Positions 1 to 8,223 of a stretch of 64,000 nucleotides of DNA are shown here, one piece after another (positions within the stretch are counted from its first letter, which is position 1; each line of letters opens with the position of its first letter). The stretch covers positions 1,426,001 through 1,490,000 of the forward strand of contig CP073041.1 in NCBI GenBank assembly GCA_025370055.1. Direction: 5' to 3'. This DNA comes from Woronichinia naegeliana WA131. GTDB taxonomy: Bacteria; Cyanobacteriota; Cyanobacteriia; Cyanobacteriales; Microcystaceae. Both the position numbers and the translations under genes were made by a program. The notes beneath the pieces were generated by a model, which worked only from the letters and a program-made list of their open reading frames with translations, did not search any database and was not told the DNA's origin.

Positions 1-56
1 TCGCTGAGTTGGGAGATAGCTTCTAGAAGTTCTTGGCGCGGACTGGTGGAATACAT
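1..56 (-). CDS. N-terminus of an unidentified protein, cut by the window edge
   Basis: An ATG on the minus strand at 56 opens a reading frame that stays open to the window edge and begins MYSTSPRQELLEAISQLS. Only 18 codons are visible and no Shine-Dalgarno sequence is evident, so neither function nor reality of the gene can be settled. The 297 bases between it and the restriction endonuclease gene hold a HIP1-like site but no gene I can support. Confidence 0.35.
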   Translation of the reverse strand, partial: MYSTSPRQELLEAISQLS

Positions 57-353
57 AGCGTTGAAATGATTAATGTTTTTTCTATAGTAGCAAATAGTCA
101 ACAAAAAGCGATCGCACCATTGCTCATCTTATCAGGAGAGGGTTAGAACAGGGATTAAGAGAGATTTAAGGAGCGCACGGATTATTTTTAAAGGGAAGTT
201 GATCAAAAATTGGTGAAGTTTCTGTAATCGGTTTTGTTTGTGTTTGGAGTGGGGGATGTTAGCTTGGCATAGGTAATAAAATTAAAAAATATAAATAACA
301 GCAAAAAGGCGCATTTTATTTCATTAATGCACCCAGCGATCGCGGCGATTACA

Positions 354-1169
354 CTACAAAAACCATTGGTTATCTTCTGGAGGATTTATCCCAAGGTATT
401 CTGTATAAATTCGTTGTTTATATTCAAATCCAATTTCGTTTAGCGCATCAATAAATATTTGGTAAGTTCCGCTGCCCCCTATCTTTTCCCAAAATTCATC
501 ACCGATTAGCACAACTTCATCTGTATTCATATTAAACCATCTGGCTGGGAAACTCCATGAATAATTTGCTTTTGTTCCATAGGGGTTATACGGCAGTGCG
601 TAGTAAGCTCCCATAACTTGACGTGGTTCCATACAATATAATTTTAATAATTTTTCCTTACTAACCTTTGTTTGATCACTATTTGGTAATGGGGCCTTTA
701 ACTCAAAAGAATAAGCCTCGCCAGTTGTTGTGTTCTTTGCATAAACATCACAAATAATCTTAACTGGTATAGTAGCCTGAGATTTATCCTCCAAAATATA
801 AGATAATTCGGTATTCCAATCAGGTTTAACTTTTTTTTCGTTTACCTGACGATGTTCTAAATGATTCAAAATTTCCGTGATGCGTCTAAGTTTTTCTTCA
901 CTGATATTTCCCATAATTGGATATTGTCTTTCTCCATATCCTAAACCTTGATTTGCCGCTACTACAGCAAGCGTTTCCCAAATTTTTCCAAAAGTCGTAA
1001 CAAAACGTCTTTCAAAATGAGAAGACTTAAATATCTCATCTGGCACTAAAGCAGCATATAAGGGTTTTTCTGCTCTGTGTTTATCTTTTAAAAATGGATC
1101 TTTTTCTAAAACCCGATAAAGAACACTATCCATCATCACTTTTATTACTGATTGAATTTCTGTTTTCAT
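354..1169 (-). CDS. Type II restriction endonuclease, TdeIII family
   Basis: Predicted Type II restriction endonuclease of 271 residues, cytoplasmic, cleaving DNA left unmodified by the methyltransferase encoded just upstream. The whole protein resembles the TdeIII family (RE_TdeIII). A PD-(D/E)XK-type core is visible as Asp141, then Glu156-Leu-Lys158 in the segment YSFELKAP, followed by a conserved-looking NSDQTKVSKEK stretch. The start is the ATG at 1169, preceded by a weak TAGGT. It lies 36 nt downstream of the methyltransferase stop on the same strand, so the two are probably co-transcribed, methyltransferase first. From memory the prototype recognises GGNCC; the specificity of this protein cannot be read from the sequence. 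No truncation or frameshift is visible. Confidence 0.8.
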   Translation of the reverse strand: MKTEIQSVIKVMMDSVLYRVLEKDPFLKDKHRAEKPLYAALVPDEIFKSSHFERRFVTTFGKIWETLAVVAANQGLGYGERQYPIMGNISEEKLRRITEILNHLEHRQVNEKKVKPDWNTELSYILEDKSQATIPVKIICDVYAKNTTTGEAYSFELKAPLPNSDQTKVSKEKLLKLYCMEPRQVMGAYYALPYNPYGTKANYSWSFPARWFNMNTDEVVLIGDEFWEKIGGSGTYQIFIDALNEIGFEYKQRIYTEYLGINPPEDNQWFL

Positions 1170-1205
1170 TGTTTTACCTACAATAGTGATAATTTTGCTG
1201 GAAGA

Positions 1206-2456
1206 TTACTTTTTTTTCCAAATAAATACCGATTCATAGAATTCACTAGAACGACGACCTGTCCTACGATTTACTTGGCGTTGTAAAATAGCTTCTTCTT
1301 CAAGATTACACCTTTTTGCTATCTCAGAATATAAATTATATTTATCTGCTGCAATAATAATTAAATAACCACCAGCTTTCATAGATTTAGTAGCGTTATT
1401 TAAGACTTTTGCTATAGATTCTTGATACTCTAATTGCGCTTTTTTACTAGAACCTTTTTGAGCAGACCCAATTTCAAGTTCTTTATAATCTTCAAGGTTC
1501 AGAAGTTCGTAAGCATATTTGTGTTGTTGATGGTAATCAATTAAACCAACATAAGGAGGGCTTGTAATCACTCCATCAATTAATGGGATTTGTTCAACAC
1601 GGCTATCAGTGTGAAAAGCGCAGGTGCTGGCATCAGTACGTAGTGAGTCAAATTTTTCAATTCGCTGAATTGTGTCAATACTGTATCTTTTTAAGAATTG
1701 ATAAGCTGTTTCCGTAGGAGAGCAAATTCTGTTGTGTTTGTAGCACCAATAAGGTTTTATTTGTGGTTCTTTAGGAAAATCAAGATCAAAATGGGTTGTT
1801 AGACGTGCGGATCTTGCCGCTCTAGAAAGAATGATTTTAAGAAGGTCTTGATTCTTGTACTCCTTAATTAATTCTCGATAGGTTAATAATTCATGTCTAG
1901 AATTGGGAGCAAACCAATTCATTAAATAATCACCAGCCGCATGATGATTAAAGACGGTATAATCGTTATTCCAAAGAGATAGCTGATGACTTCCTGACTG
2001 AGTGATTTGCTCTGTCTTATTCAAAATATCAAAAATTTCTTGACGAACATTTTTTAGATTATAGTAATTAGTTTTTACTTTTGTCAACAAAATATTAAAA
2101 GCAGAAACATCGTAGCCGATAGAATTTATACCAAGTTCATTCGCCTGAACTAATGTCGTGCCAGAACCAGAAAATGGGTCTAAAATTGTTTGACCTGGAC
2201 GGAAAAACTTTCTTAAAAAAATTTCAACTATTTGTGGGATAAACTTACCTAGATAAGGATGCAAGCGATGGACGTGCTTAGTTCTTTCTTTTTCAGGTAG
2301 ATCACTTTCTGTCCAATTCAAATTTAGTTCTGCCAAATGAGTAGCAAAGGTAACATTTTGGGGGATACTAGGCTTACCCTTTCCCAAATAAATTGAGACC
2401 GACTGTCTTGTGCTGGAACGTACATCGTTTTTAAGATTGTTAAAAGTACTGACCAT
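1206..2456 (-). CDS. Site-specific DNA methyltransferase (SPPY type) of the R-M pair
   Basis: DNA methyltransferase of 416 residues, expected to protect host DNA from the neighbouring restriction enzyme. The AdoMet-binding motif I is DPFSGSGTT at residues 93-101, and the catalytic motif IV is TSPPY at 298-302; SPPY is typical of amino-methyltransferases making N4-methylcytosine. A region of about 190 residues lies between the two motifs and could contain target recognition. The motif order (I before IV) is that of alpha-type enzymes. The start at 2456 is an ATG with a poor Shine-Dalgarno. Being upstream of the nuclease gene fits expression of protection before cleavage; no controller (C) protein gene is adjacent. 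Confidence 0.85.
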   Translation of the reverse strand: MVSTFNNLKNDVRSSTRQSVSIYLGKGKPSIPQNVTFATHLAELNLNWTESDLPEKERTKHVHRLHPYLGKFIPQIVEIFLRKFFRPGQTILDPFSGSGTTLVQANELGINSIGYDVSAFNILLTKVKTNYYNLKNVRQEIFDILNKTEQITQSGSHQLSLWNNDYTVFNHHAAGDYLMNWFAPNSRHELLTYRELIKEYKNQDLLKIILSRAARSARLTTHFDLDFPKEPQIKPYWCYKHNRICSPTETAYQFLKRYSIDTIQRIEKFDSLRTDASTCAFHTDSRVEQIPLIDGVITSPPYVGLIDYHQQHKYAYELLNLEDYKELEIGSAQKGSSKKAQLEYQESIAKVLNNATKSMKAGGYLIIIAADKYNLYSEIAKRCNLEEEAILQRQVNRRTGRRSSEFYESVFIWKKK

Positions 2457-2814
2457 ATTTATTTAACTTTTGTTATCACTTCGATAGTCATTATACGCTA
2501 TTTTATCTTGAAATTAACTGTGTGTTAATAAATCACAATTCTTAAATGGGTAAGGTCTATCAGCGAAGTCGTTAGCGATCGCCGCTCCCCAAGCCAGACT
2601 TTTCTCCATGATTAGAGATTCCTCTCGCGAATCTGGTAAATGAGTATTAATGAAACAGCTTGCTTTATCCTTGGCAACAGTACCATTTGAGCCATCCCCT
2701 TAAAAAGATAGGAGAAAACGATTTATGCAAGATGTTTAATTATGGATTTCTAGCCAATAATGCTAAAATCAAAAAGCGATGAATAGATAAACAAACGTTA
2801 GGAGATTGACAATT
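2457..2814. other. Gene-free spacer with repeat copy
   Basis: About 360 bases between the divergent methyltransferase and DUF433 genes. It must hold promoters in both directions, but I cannot assign them with confidence. The middle contains one copy of an imperfect 85-bp repeat (2588-2672). Confidence 0.6.
2588..2672 (+). repeat. Imperfect direct repeat, left copy, flanking toxin-antitoxin pair
   Basis: The segment starting CCCCAAGCCAGACTTTT recurs in the same orientation at 3513-3598, about 930 bp downstream. Inside it AGATTC and GAATCT form a short inverted repeat around CTCTCGC. The two copies bracket the DUF433/DUF5615 genes exactly. Confidence 0.65.
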
Positions 2815-3048
2815 ATGTTTGATCGAATTACCTTTAATCCTCAGATCATGGGAGGACGAGCTTGTATTCGTGGTATGAGAATCACCGTATCGTTGGTAGT
2901 AAGTCTTGTCGCCAATGGATTAACCTCAACCGAAATTATTCAGGAATATCCTGATTTAGAATTAGAAGATATTCAAGCTGCGCTGCAATATGTCGCCTTT
3001 TTAGCTAATGAAGAGATTCATCCCGTCATCAACGAGGCTGCTGCATGA
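2815..3048 (+). CDS. DUF433 family antitoxin
   Basis: Small protein of 78 residues with the DUF433 signature (FNPQIMGGRACIRGMRITV, then an Asp/Glu-rich helix), a winged-helix family that usually acts as the antitoxin and autorepressor of a PIN-like toxin. I chose the ATG at 2815 because GGAG at 2801-2804 is 10 nt upstream; the in-frame TTG at 2806 would sit almost on the Shine-Dalgarno. The stop overlaps the start of the next gene (ATGA at 3045-3048), indicating translational coupling. Function is inferred from family and context. Confidence 0.85.
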   Translation: MFDRITFNPQIMGGRACIRGMRITVSLVVSLVANGLTSTEIIQEYPDLELEDIQAALQYVAFLANEEIHPVINEAAA

Positions 3049-3407
3049 AATTTGTGGCAGATATGGGAGTGTCAATGACCGTAGTTCAGGCATTGAGAGA
3101 GCAAAATTATGATGCAATTCATCTTCGAGAACAAGGACTTCAGCGACTCCCCGATCCTACAATTTTGATTAAAGCAAAACAGGAAAACCGAATTATTCTG
3201 ACATTTGACCTGGATTTTAGTGAACTTTTGGCTATTAATCGGGAAAATTTACCCGGCGTTGTTATCTTTCGTCTTCAAAAAACAATCCCCCATTTTGTTG
3301 CCGATCGCCTATTAGAATCGTTGCCATTGTACAAAGAAAACTTAATTCAAGGAGCTATTTTGATTATTGAAGATAGCCGTTATCGCTTACGTCATTTGCC
3401 AATTTAA
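3045..3407 (+). CDS. DUF5615 PIN-like toxin
   Basis: Protein of 120 residues of the DUF5615/Mut7-C-like PIN family, the usual partner of DUF433. Acidic residues expected in a PIN-type nuclease site are visible: Asp6 in MKFVADMG and Asp55, Asp57 in LTFDLDFSELL. The first codon overlaps the antitoxin stop by four bases, so the pair forms a compact two-gene operon. By family it would be an RNA-cleaving toxin held in check by the upstream protein; whether it is active here is not shown by sequence. Confidence 0.8.
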   Translation: MKFVADMGVSMTVVQALREQNYDAIHLREQGLQRLPDPTILIKAKQENRIILTFDLDFSELLAINRENLPGVVIFRLQKTIPHFVADRLLESLPLYKENLIQGAILIIEDSRYRLRHLPI

Positions 3408-3512
3408 ACTAGGGATAAAAACGCTACAAGTTCCACTATTGAACGTTGAAGATTAGCGATCACTTTTGTTTTAATTGGTAGCTTATCTAGCGATCGCCCC
3501 TTATCCTCATCC

Positions 3513-3598
3513 CCCCAAGCCAGACTTTTCCCCCTAATTAGAGATTCTTATCGCGAATCCGAATAAATGGTATTGCCAAATGATTCACCTTGCTCTAT
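3513..3598 (+). repeat. Imperfect direct repeat, right copy
   Basis: Second copy of the segment seen at 2588-2672, sharing CCCCAAGCCAGACTTTT, TTAGAGATTC, TCGCGAATC and a TTGCTCTAT-like end. It lies between the toxin gene and ndhF3. Confidence 0.65.
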
Positions 3599-3690
3599 GA
3601 TAAGTCTCACAAGATAACTAAAAGTCTATGGTGATAAGGGAAACTCACTCACCGTAAGCATTCCATCTATTTCCGACTGAGAGAAAATCC

Positions 3691-5538
3691 ATGTTAGAGA
3701 GCCTCAGCCAGGTCGTCTGGCTAGTACCTTGTTATGCCCTATTAGGGGCAGTTTTAGCCATACCCTGGTCGCCAGGCATCATTCGCCAAACGGGGCCGAG
3801 ACCTGCTGGTTATATTAGCATTGCCATGACCGCGATCGCCCTAGTGCATAGTTTATTAGCATTGAAATTTATCTGGGATAAACCCGCCATTGACCTATCC
3901 TTTCCCTGGTTACACGCCGCAAACTTAGATATTAGCCTCGACTTTGAAGTATCCGCCGTCAATGTGGCCGCTCTGGTCTTAATTACAGGCTTAAACCTCG
4001 CCGCGCAAATCTATGCGGTGGGCTATCTGGAGATGGATTGGGGCTGGGCCAGATTTTTCTCCCTCATGGCTCTCTTTGAGGCGGGACTTTGCACCCTAGT
4101 ACTGTGTGACTCCCTTTTCTTTAGCTATGTCGTACTAGAAATATTGACTTTGGGAACCTATATGCTGATTGGCTATTGGTTCAACCAATCCCTGGTAGTG
4201 ACGGGCGCGAGGGATGCCTTTTTGACTAAACGGGTGGGAGATTTAATCCTACTGATGGGGGTCGTGGCCTTGCTGCCGTTGGCGGGAACTTGGAACTATC
4301 ACGGTTTAGCAGCTTGGGCGGCCACCGCTAATCTTGACCCGACCTTGGCGACCTTACTCTGTCTAGCTTTGATTGCTGGCCCCCTCGGTAAATGCGCTCA
4401 GTTTCCCTTGCATCTTTGGTTAGATGAGGCAATGGAAGGCCCCCTACCTGCTACCGTTTTGCGTAATACCTTAGTTGTGGCCACAGGTGCTTGGGTATTA
4501 GTTAAAATTCAACCGATTTTAACTCTTTCTCCCCTAGCGTTAACGGTAATGATGGCCATTGGGGCAACTACGGCGATCGGGGCTTCCTTAATTGCGATCG
4601 CCCAGATAGATATTAAACGCTCCTTGTCCTATACCGTTAGTGCGTTCATGGGATTAATATTTATTGCGGTGGCAACGGGCGAAACTAATACAGCCTTGCA
4701 ATTAATCTTAACCTATACCCTCGCCATGGCCATCTTAGTCATGTGTGTAGGTGGCATTGTTTGGAATAACGTAACCCAGGATTTAACCCAATATGGTGGG
4801 CTTTGGTCGCGTCGTCCGATCTCTGCCTTAAGTTATCTAGCGGGCATTGTTTCCTTAATTGCTTTACCTCCCTTTGGCAACTTTTGGGCTTGGTTGAAAT
4901 TAGCGGAAACATGGAATGAACAAAACCCCATTTTATTAGGTGTTTTATTATTTGTTAATACCCTCACAGCCTTTAGTGTCACCCGTGAATTTTGTTTGAT
5001 ATTTGGCGGTAAACCGAAACCGATGACTGTGCGATCGCCTGAAGCATTATGGCCCTTAGTTGTGCCGATGGTGATTACCGTAGGCTTTTCTTTACATAGC
5101 CCCTTAATTTTAAAACAATGGCATTTATTACCCGATTTTGCCGATATTAACTTGACTTTTACTAGCATTTTAATTGCCTCTAGTTTAATTGGTATTAGTA
5201 GTTCCGCTTTTATCTATCTTAATCCCGCCATTGCTAAACCGATTCAGTTACCCATTAAACCTCTACAAGATTTCTTTGCCTACGATCTTTATACCGCCCA
5301 AATCTACAAAGTCACTATCGTGGCGATCGTCGGAGGAATTTCCTACATTGTTAATTGGTTTGACAAATTTATTGTGGATGGATTCGTTAATTTAGTTGGC
5401 GTAGTAACTCTTTTTAGTGGTCAAAGTCTGAAATACAATGTTACAGGGCAAACCCAATTTTATGTCCTTTCCATTGTCTTAGGATTAACCCTCATTGGAG
5501 CCTTATTAAGCTATCCTTTCCTTCATCAATTTTTCTAA
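3691..5538 (+). CDS. ndhF3: NDH-1 subunit NdhF3 (low-CO2 inducible CO2 uptake complex)
   Basis: Membrane antiporter-like subunit of 615 residues of the specialised NDH-1MS (NDH-1-3) complex in the thylakoid membrane, which couples electron transfer and proton pumping to CO2 hydration. It is hydrophobic throughout, with the proton-antiporter core between about residues 120 and 400 (for example GPLGKCAQFPLHLWLDEAMEGP and AIAQIDIKRSLSYTVSAFMG). Assignment to the F3 type rests on the sequence and on the following ndhD3, cupA and cupS genes, the classical order. The ATG at 3691 is preceded by GAGAG. In Synechocystis this operon is repressed by NdhR (CcmR); I could not find its published motif with certainty here, although CTATGATAAG and CTATGGTGATAAG occur between 3595 and 3640. 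Confidence 0.9.
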   Translation: MLESLSQVVWLVPCYALLGAVLAIPWSPGIIRQTGPRPAGYISIAMTAIALVHSLLALKFIWDKPAIDLSFPWLHAANLDISLDFEVSAVNVAALVLITGLNLAAQIYAVGYLEMDWGWARFFSLMALFEAGLCTLVLCDSLFFSYVVLEILTLGTYMLIGYWFNQSLVVTGARDAFLTKRVGDLILLMGVVALLPLAGTWNYHGLAAWAATANLDPTLATLLCLALIAGPLGKCAQFPLHLWLDEAMEGPLPATVLRNTLVVATGAWVLVKIQPILTLSPLALTVMMAIGATTAIGASLIAIAQIDIKRSLSYTVSAFMGLIFIAVATGETNTALQLILTYTLAMAILVMCVGGIVWNNVTQDLTQYGGLWSRRPISALSYLAGIVSLIALPPFGNFWAWLKLAETWNEQNPILLGVLLFVNTLTAFSVTREFCLIFGGKPKPMTVRSPEALWPLVVPMVITVGFSLHSPLILKQWHLLPDFADINLTFTSILIASSLIGISSSAFIYLNPAIAKPIQLPIKPLQDFFAYDLYTAQIYKVTIVAIVGGISYIVNWFDKFIVDGFVNLVGVVTLFSGQSLKYNVTGQTQFYVLSIVLGLTLIGALLSYPFLHQFF

Positions 5539-5550
5539 TTATTATATTCT

Positions 5551-5580
5551 CCCCCCTTTTTAAGGGGGGCTGGGGGGGAT
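5551..5580 (+). repeat. G/C-tract hairpin repeat (family P), copy 1
   Basis: CCCCCCTT-TTT-AAGGGGGG forms an 8-bp stem followed by CTGGGGGGGAT. Six related copies occur in the window, five of them within the cup cluster. Confidence 0.85.
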
Positions 5581-5582
5581 AA

Positions 5583-5709
5583 CAGGGCAAACGCATCTTA
5601 TTTTTGAACGATAGGCTAGGTAAAGGTTTCAGTGATCATGATTGATTTTTTATGAAACGCTAAAAGGCTTGTCAAATAAAGGGGCTAGAATTTAGATGCG
5701 TTCGCCCTG
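5583..5709. mobile_element. MITE, copy 1, with 11-bp direct repeats
   Basis: A 125-127 bp non-coding element whose ends are inverted: CAGGGCAAACGCATCT on the left, AGATGCGTTCGCCCTG on the right (one mismatch). It is flanked on both sides by the identical 11 bases GGGGGGGATAA (5572-5582 and 5710-5720), which looks like a target duplication made on insertion into a family P repeat. The interior matches the copy at 51463-51587 along its whole length. It encodes no protein, so it would depend on a transposase elsewhere. Confidence 0.85.
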
Positions 5710-5716
5710 GGGGGGG

Positions 5717-5743
5717 ATAATTTTTAAGGGGGGCTGGGGGGAT
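5717..5743 (+). repeat. G/C-tract hairpin repeat (family P), copy 2
   Basis: ATAATTTTTAAGGGGGGCTGGGGGGATC, the right-hand part of a family P repeat. Together with the copy at 5551 it may be one repeat split and partly duplicated by the MITE. Confidence 0.75.
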
Positions 5744-5802
5744 CAAATACGGTATCATCAGTTCTAGCTCATTATTAACCTCAACTATTCCCAAAAGAAC
5801 CA

Positions 5803-6510
5803 ATGTCGAAATTTAACCCTATCAATCGCCGTCATCTGCTCCAATACGGAGGTGGTTTTATCGGAACCAGCTTAATGGCAACAGTCTTAGGCTCTAATCT
5901 CATTAATGCTCCCGTTGCTAATGCTCAAAATAAAGACATTACGCCCGATGAAGCCCTTAAAAAGTTAGTGGAAGGGAATGATCGCTTTGTAAACCAAAAA
6001 CGCACCAATCGCAATCAAACGAAAGAACGTTTAGTCGAAGTCGCCAAGGGACAAGAACCCTTTGCCGCCATTTTAGGTTGTGCCGATTCTCGCGTACCAG
6101 GTGAGATTGTTTTTGATCAAGGTTTGGGTGATTTGTTCGTCTGTCGTGTGGCGGGTAATATCGCCACCCCTGAAGACGTTGGCAGCCTAGAATTTGGAAC
6201 CTTAGTGTTAGGCGCGAAAGTTCTAGTGGTTATGGGTCACACCAGTTGTGGAGCCGTTAAAGCTGCGATTCAAGGGGGAGAATTACCAGGCTCCATTGGT
6301 AGTCTCATTAAGAGTATTGATATTGGTAGTGTCGCTCCAAAAAGTGAGGTGCCTGGCGATGTAGATAAAGCTGCTCAAGCTAATGTTAATCATCAGGTTG
6401 AAACCTTAAAAAAATCACCTATTCTGAGTGATTTAATTGCTAAAGATAAACTGAAAATTGTCGGAGCTTACTATGACTTAGATACGGGCAAGGTTGCTAT
6501 CCTAAGTTAG
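5803..6510 (+). CDS. Tat-exported beta-carbonic anhydrase (EcaB-like)
   Basis: Beta-class carbonic anhydrase of 235 residues, interconverting CO2 and bicarbonate. Zinc ligands and active-site dyad are all visible: Cys93, Asp95 and Arg97 in CADSR, His146 and Cys149 in GHTSCGA. Residues 1-42 form a twin-arginine signal (NRRHLLQYGGG, a hydrophobic stretch, then ANAQ), so the enzyme should act folded outside the cytoplasm, in the periplasm or thylakoid lumen. It sits between ndhF3 and ndhD3, where the classical operon has no gene. In Synechocystis the related EcaB has been reported to associate with the CupA/CupB complexes, so placement in the operon makes functional sense. The best start is the ATG at 5803. 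Confidence 0.88.
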   Translation: MSKFNPINRRHLLQYGGGFIGTSLMATVLGSNLINAPVANAQNKDITPDEALKKLVEGNDRFVNQKRTNRNQTKERLVEVAKGQEPFAAILGCADSRVPGEIVFDQGLGDLFVCRVAGNIATPEDVGSLEFGTLVLGAKVLVVMGHTSCGAVKAAIQGGELPGSIGSLIKSIDIGSVAPKSEVPGDVDKAAQANVNHQVETLKKSPILSDLIAKDKLKIVGAYYDLDTGKVAILS

Positions 6511-6531
6511 TAAAAGACAAGCAAAAAAACT

Positions 6532-6555
6532 GGGCGCAAGCCTTGCGCCCCTACC
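6532..6555 (+). repeat. GGGCGCAAG/CTTGCGCCC palindromic repeat
   Basis: GGGCGCAAG and CTTGCGCCC form a 9-bp stem, followed by CCTAC. It lies 21 nt after the carbonic anhydrase stop and could serve as a processing or termination hairpin. The same type of palindrome, GGGCGTAAGGCTTACGCCC, is the target of the IS element at 47587. Confidence 0.7.
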
Positions 6556-6610
6556 ATAAACTTTTAATTTATGGTCTCCCGCCTCCCCGTCTCCCTCATC
6601 TAAAATAACT

Positions 6611-8107
6611 ATGCTAACAACCTTATTAATCATTCCCCTGATCGGAGCCTTAATTGTCGGTTTTTTCCCAGGCAATTTAGAAGCTAAGAAATTACGTCAA
6701 ATTACTGAAGTTTTTGCCGTTATCACCCTTTTTTGGTCACTATATTTACTCTCTCGATTTGATTTAAGTAATCCTCAGTTTCAATTCCAAGAATATTTCC
6801 CCTGGATTCCCCAACTAGGTTTAACCTATAGCCTGGGAGTAGATGGTCTTTCCTTACCGTTAATTATTCTCAATGGTCTGTTAACAGGGGTGGCGATTTA
6901 CAGTATTGGCCCTAACTTAGATCGATCGCGGCTTTATTATGCCTTAATTTTATTTATCAATGCGGGTATTTCAGGGGCTTTAATGGCAGAAAATTTATTA
7001 CTGTTCATTATTTTCTATGAACTAGAACTCATCCCTTTTTACCTGATGATTGCTATTTGGGGCGGCGAAAAACGAGGTTATGCTTCCATTAAGTTTTTAC
7101 TTTATACCGCCATTTCTGGATTGCTAGTATTAGCTGCCTTTCTAGGCATTGGTCTGCTCGGTAATCAAGGTTTATTTGACTACGGTTCTATCTCCACAGG
7201 AGTTTTCTCTGAGCAAACTAAATATCTATTATTAATTCTGATTTTAGTGGGTTTTGGAATTAAGATTCCCCTCGTTCCTTTGCATACTTGGCTCCCTGAT
7301 GCCTATACTGAAGCGTCTCCTGCCACTGCCATTTTATTGGGGGGAATTTTAGCCAAATTAGGAACCTATGGTGTGATTCGTTTTGGGTTACAACTGTTTC
7401 CTGAAACATGGGCAAGCCTCTCTCCCATTCTGGCCATTATTGGTACTATTACGGTTATGTATGGAGCTTTAGCGGCGATCGCTCAACGAGATATTAAACG
7501 CATGGTTGCCTACAGTTCCATCGGTCACATGGGTTATATCTTAGTAGCGGCGGCAGCCGGCACAGAATTAAGCGTACTAGGAGCCGTTGCTCAAATGATT
7601 AGTCACGGCTTAATTTTAGCCCTCCTATTTCACCTCGTTGGCATCGTTGAACGTAAGGCTGGAACCCGCGATTTAGATGTTTTAAATGGGCTAATGAATC
7701 CCATTCGAGGATTACCCTTAACCAGTGCTTTATTAATTACCGCAGGTATGGCCAGCGCAGGTATTCCAGGCTTAGTCGGATTTGTTTCTGAATTTATTGT
7801 TTTTCAGGGAAGTTTTACCGCTTTTCCTATCCCGACTTTATTGTGTATTTTGGCTTCAGGTTTAACAGCCGTTTATTTTGTTATCTTGCTAAACCGTACT
7901 TGCTTTGGCAAACTGGATAATAAATTGGCCTACTATCCTAAAGTTTTACCTTCAGAAAATATCCCCGCTTTAGTCTTAACCGCTATTATTTTCTTTCTTG
8001 GCATTCAACCCAACTTTTTAGTTAAATGGATTCAACCTACAACGGATCATTTAATTGCTCAAACTCCCATTGTTGAATATTCCCAACAAATTGCCGAAAA
8101 ACCTTAA
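6611..8107 (+). CDS. ndhD3: NDH-1 subunit NdhD3
   Basis: Membrane antiporter-like subunit of 498 residues of the NDH-1MS complex, partner of NdhF3 in the proton-pumping arm. The antiporter core shows a Glu in the loop FYELELIPFYLMI (near 137), a conserved Lys in GFGIKIPLVPLHTWLPDAYTEA, and AAIAQRDIKRMVAYSSIGHMG near 290-310. D3 rather than D1/D2 type follows from the neighbours ndhF3 and cupA. The 100-nt gap after the carbonic anhydrase gene contains only the palindrome, consistent with a single long operon. Confidence 0.9.
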   Translation: MLTTLLIIPLIGALIVGFFPGNLEAKKLRQITEVFAVITLFWSLYLLSRFDLSNPQFQFQEYFPWIPQLGLTYSLGVDGLSLPLIILNGLLTGVAIYSIGPNLDRSRLYYALILFINAGISGALMAENLLLFIIFYELELIPFYLMIAIWGGEKRGYASIKFLLYTAISGLLVLAAFLGIGLLGNQGLFDYGSISTGVFSEQTKYLLLILILVGFGIKIPLVPLHTWLPDAYTEASPATAILLGGILAKLGTYGVIRFGLQLFPETWASLSPILAIIGTITVMYGALAAIAQRDIKRMVAYSSIGHMGYILVAAAAGTELSVLGAVAQMISHGLILALLFHLVGIVERKAGTRDLDVLNGLMNPIRGLPLTSALLITAGMASAGIPGLVGFVSEFIVFQGSFTAFPIPTLLCILASGLTAVYFVILLNRTCFGKLDNKLAYYPKVLPSENIPALVLTAIIFFLGIQPNFLVKWIQPTTDHLIAQTPIVEYSQQIAEKP

Positions 8108-8150
8108 AAAAATTCGCCTCTCTTTAAGGCAAGCTCAAAAAAAATCTATT

Positions 8151-8181
8151 CCCCCCTTTTTAAGGGGGGCTAGGGGGGATC
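8151..8181 (+). repeat. G/C-tract hairpin repeat (family P), copy 3
   Basis: CCCCCCTTTTTAAGGGGGG then CTAGGGGGGATC, between the ndhD3 stop and the cupA start. Confidence 0.85.
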
Positions 8182-8223
8182 AAAACGCCCTCACAATGTA
8201 CATTTATTTTAAACATAAAACCT

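Noticed and set aside
3595-3640. NdhR (CcmR) operator upstream of ndhF3
   Set aside because: CTATGATAAG/CTATGGTGATAAG is a direct repeat and does not match the published motif as I remember it; not listed as a feature.
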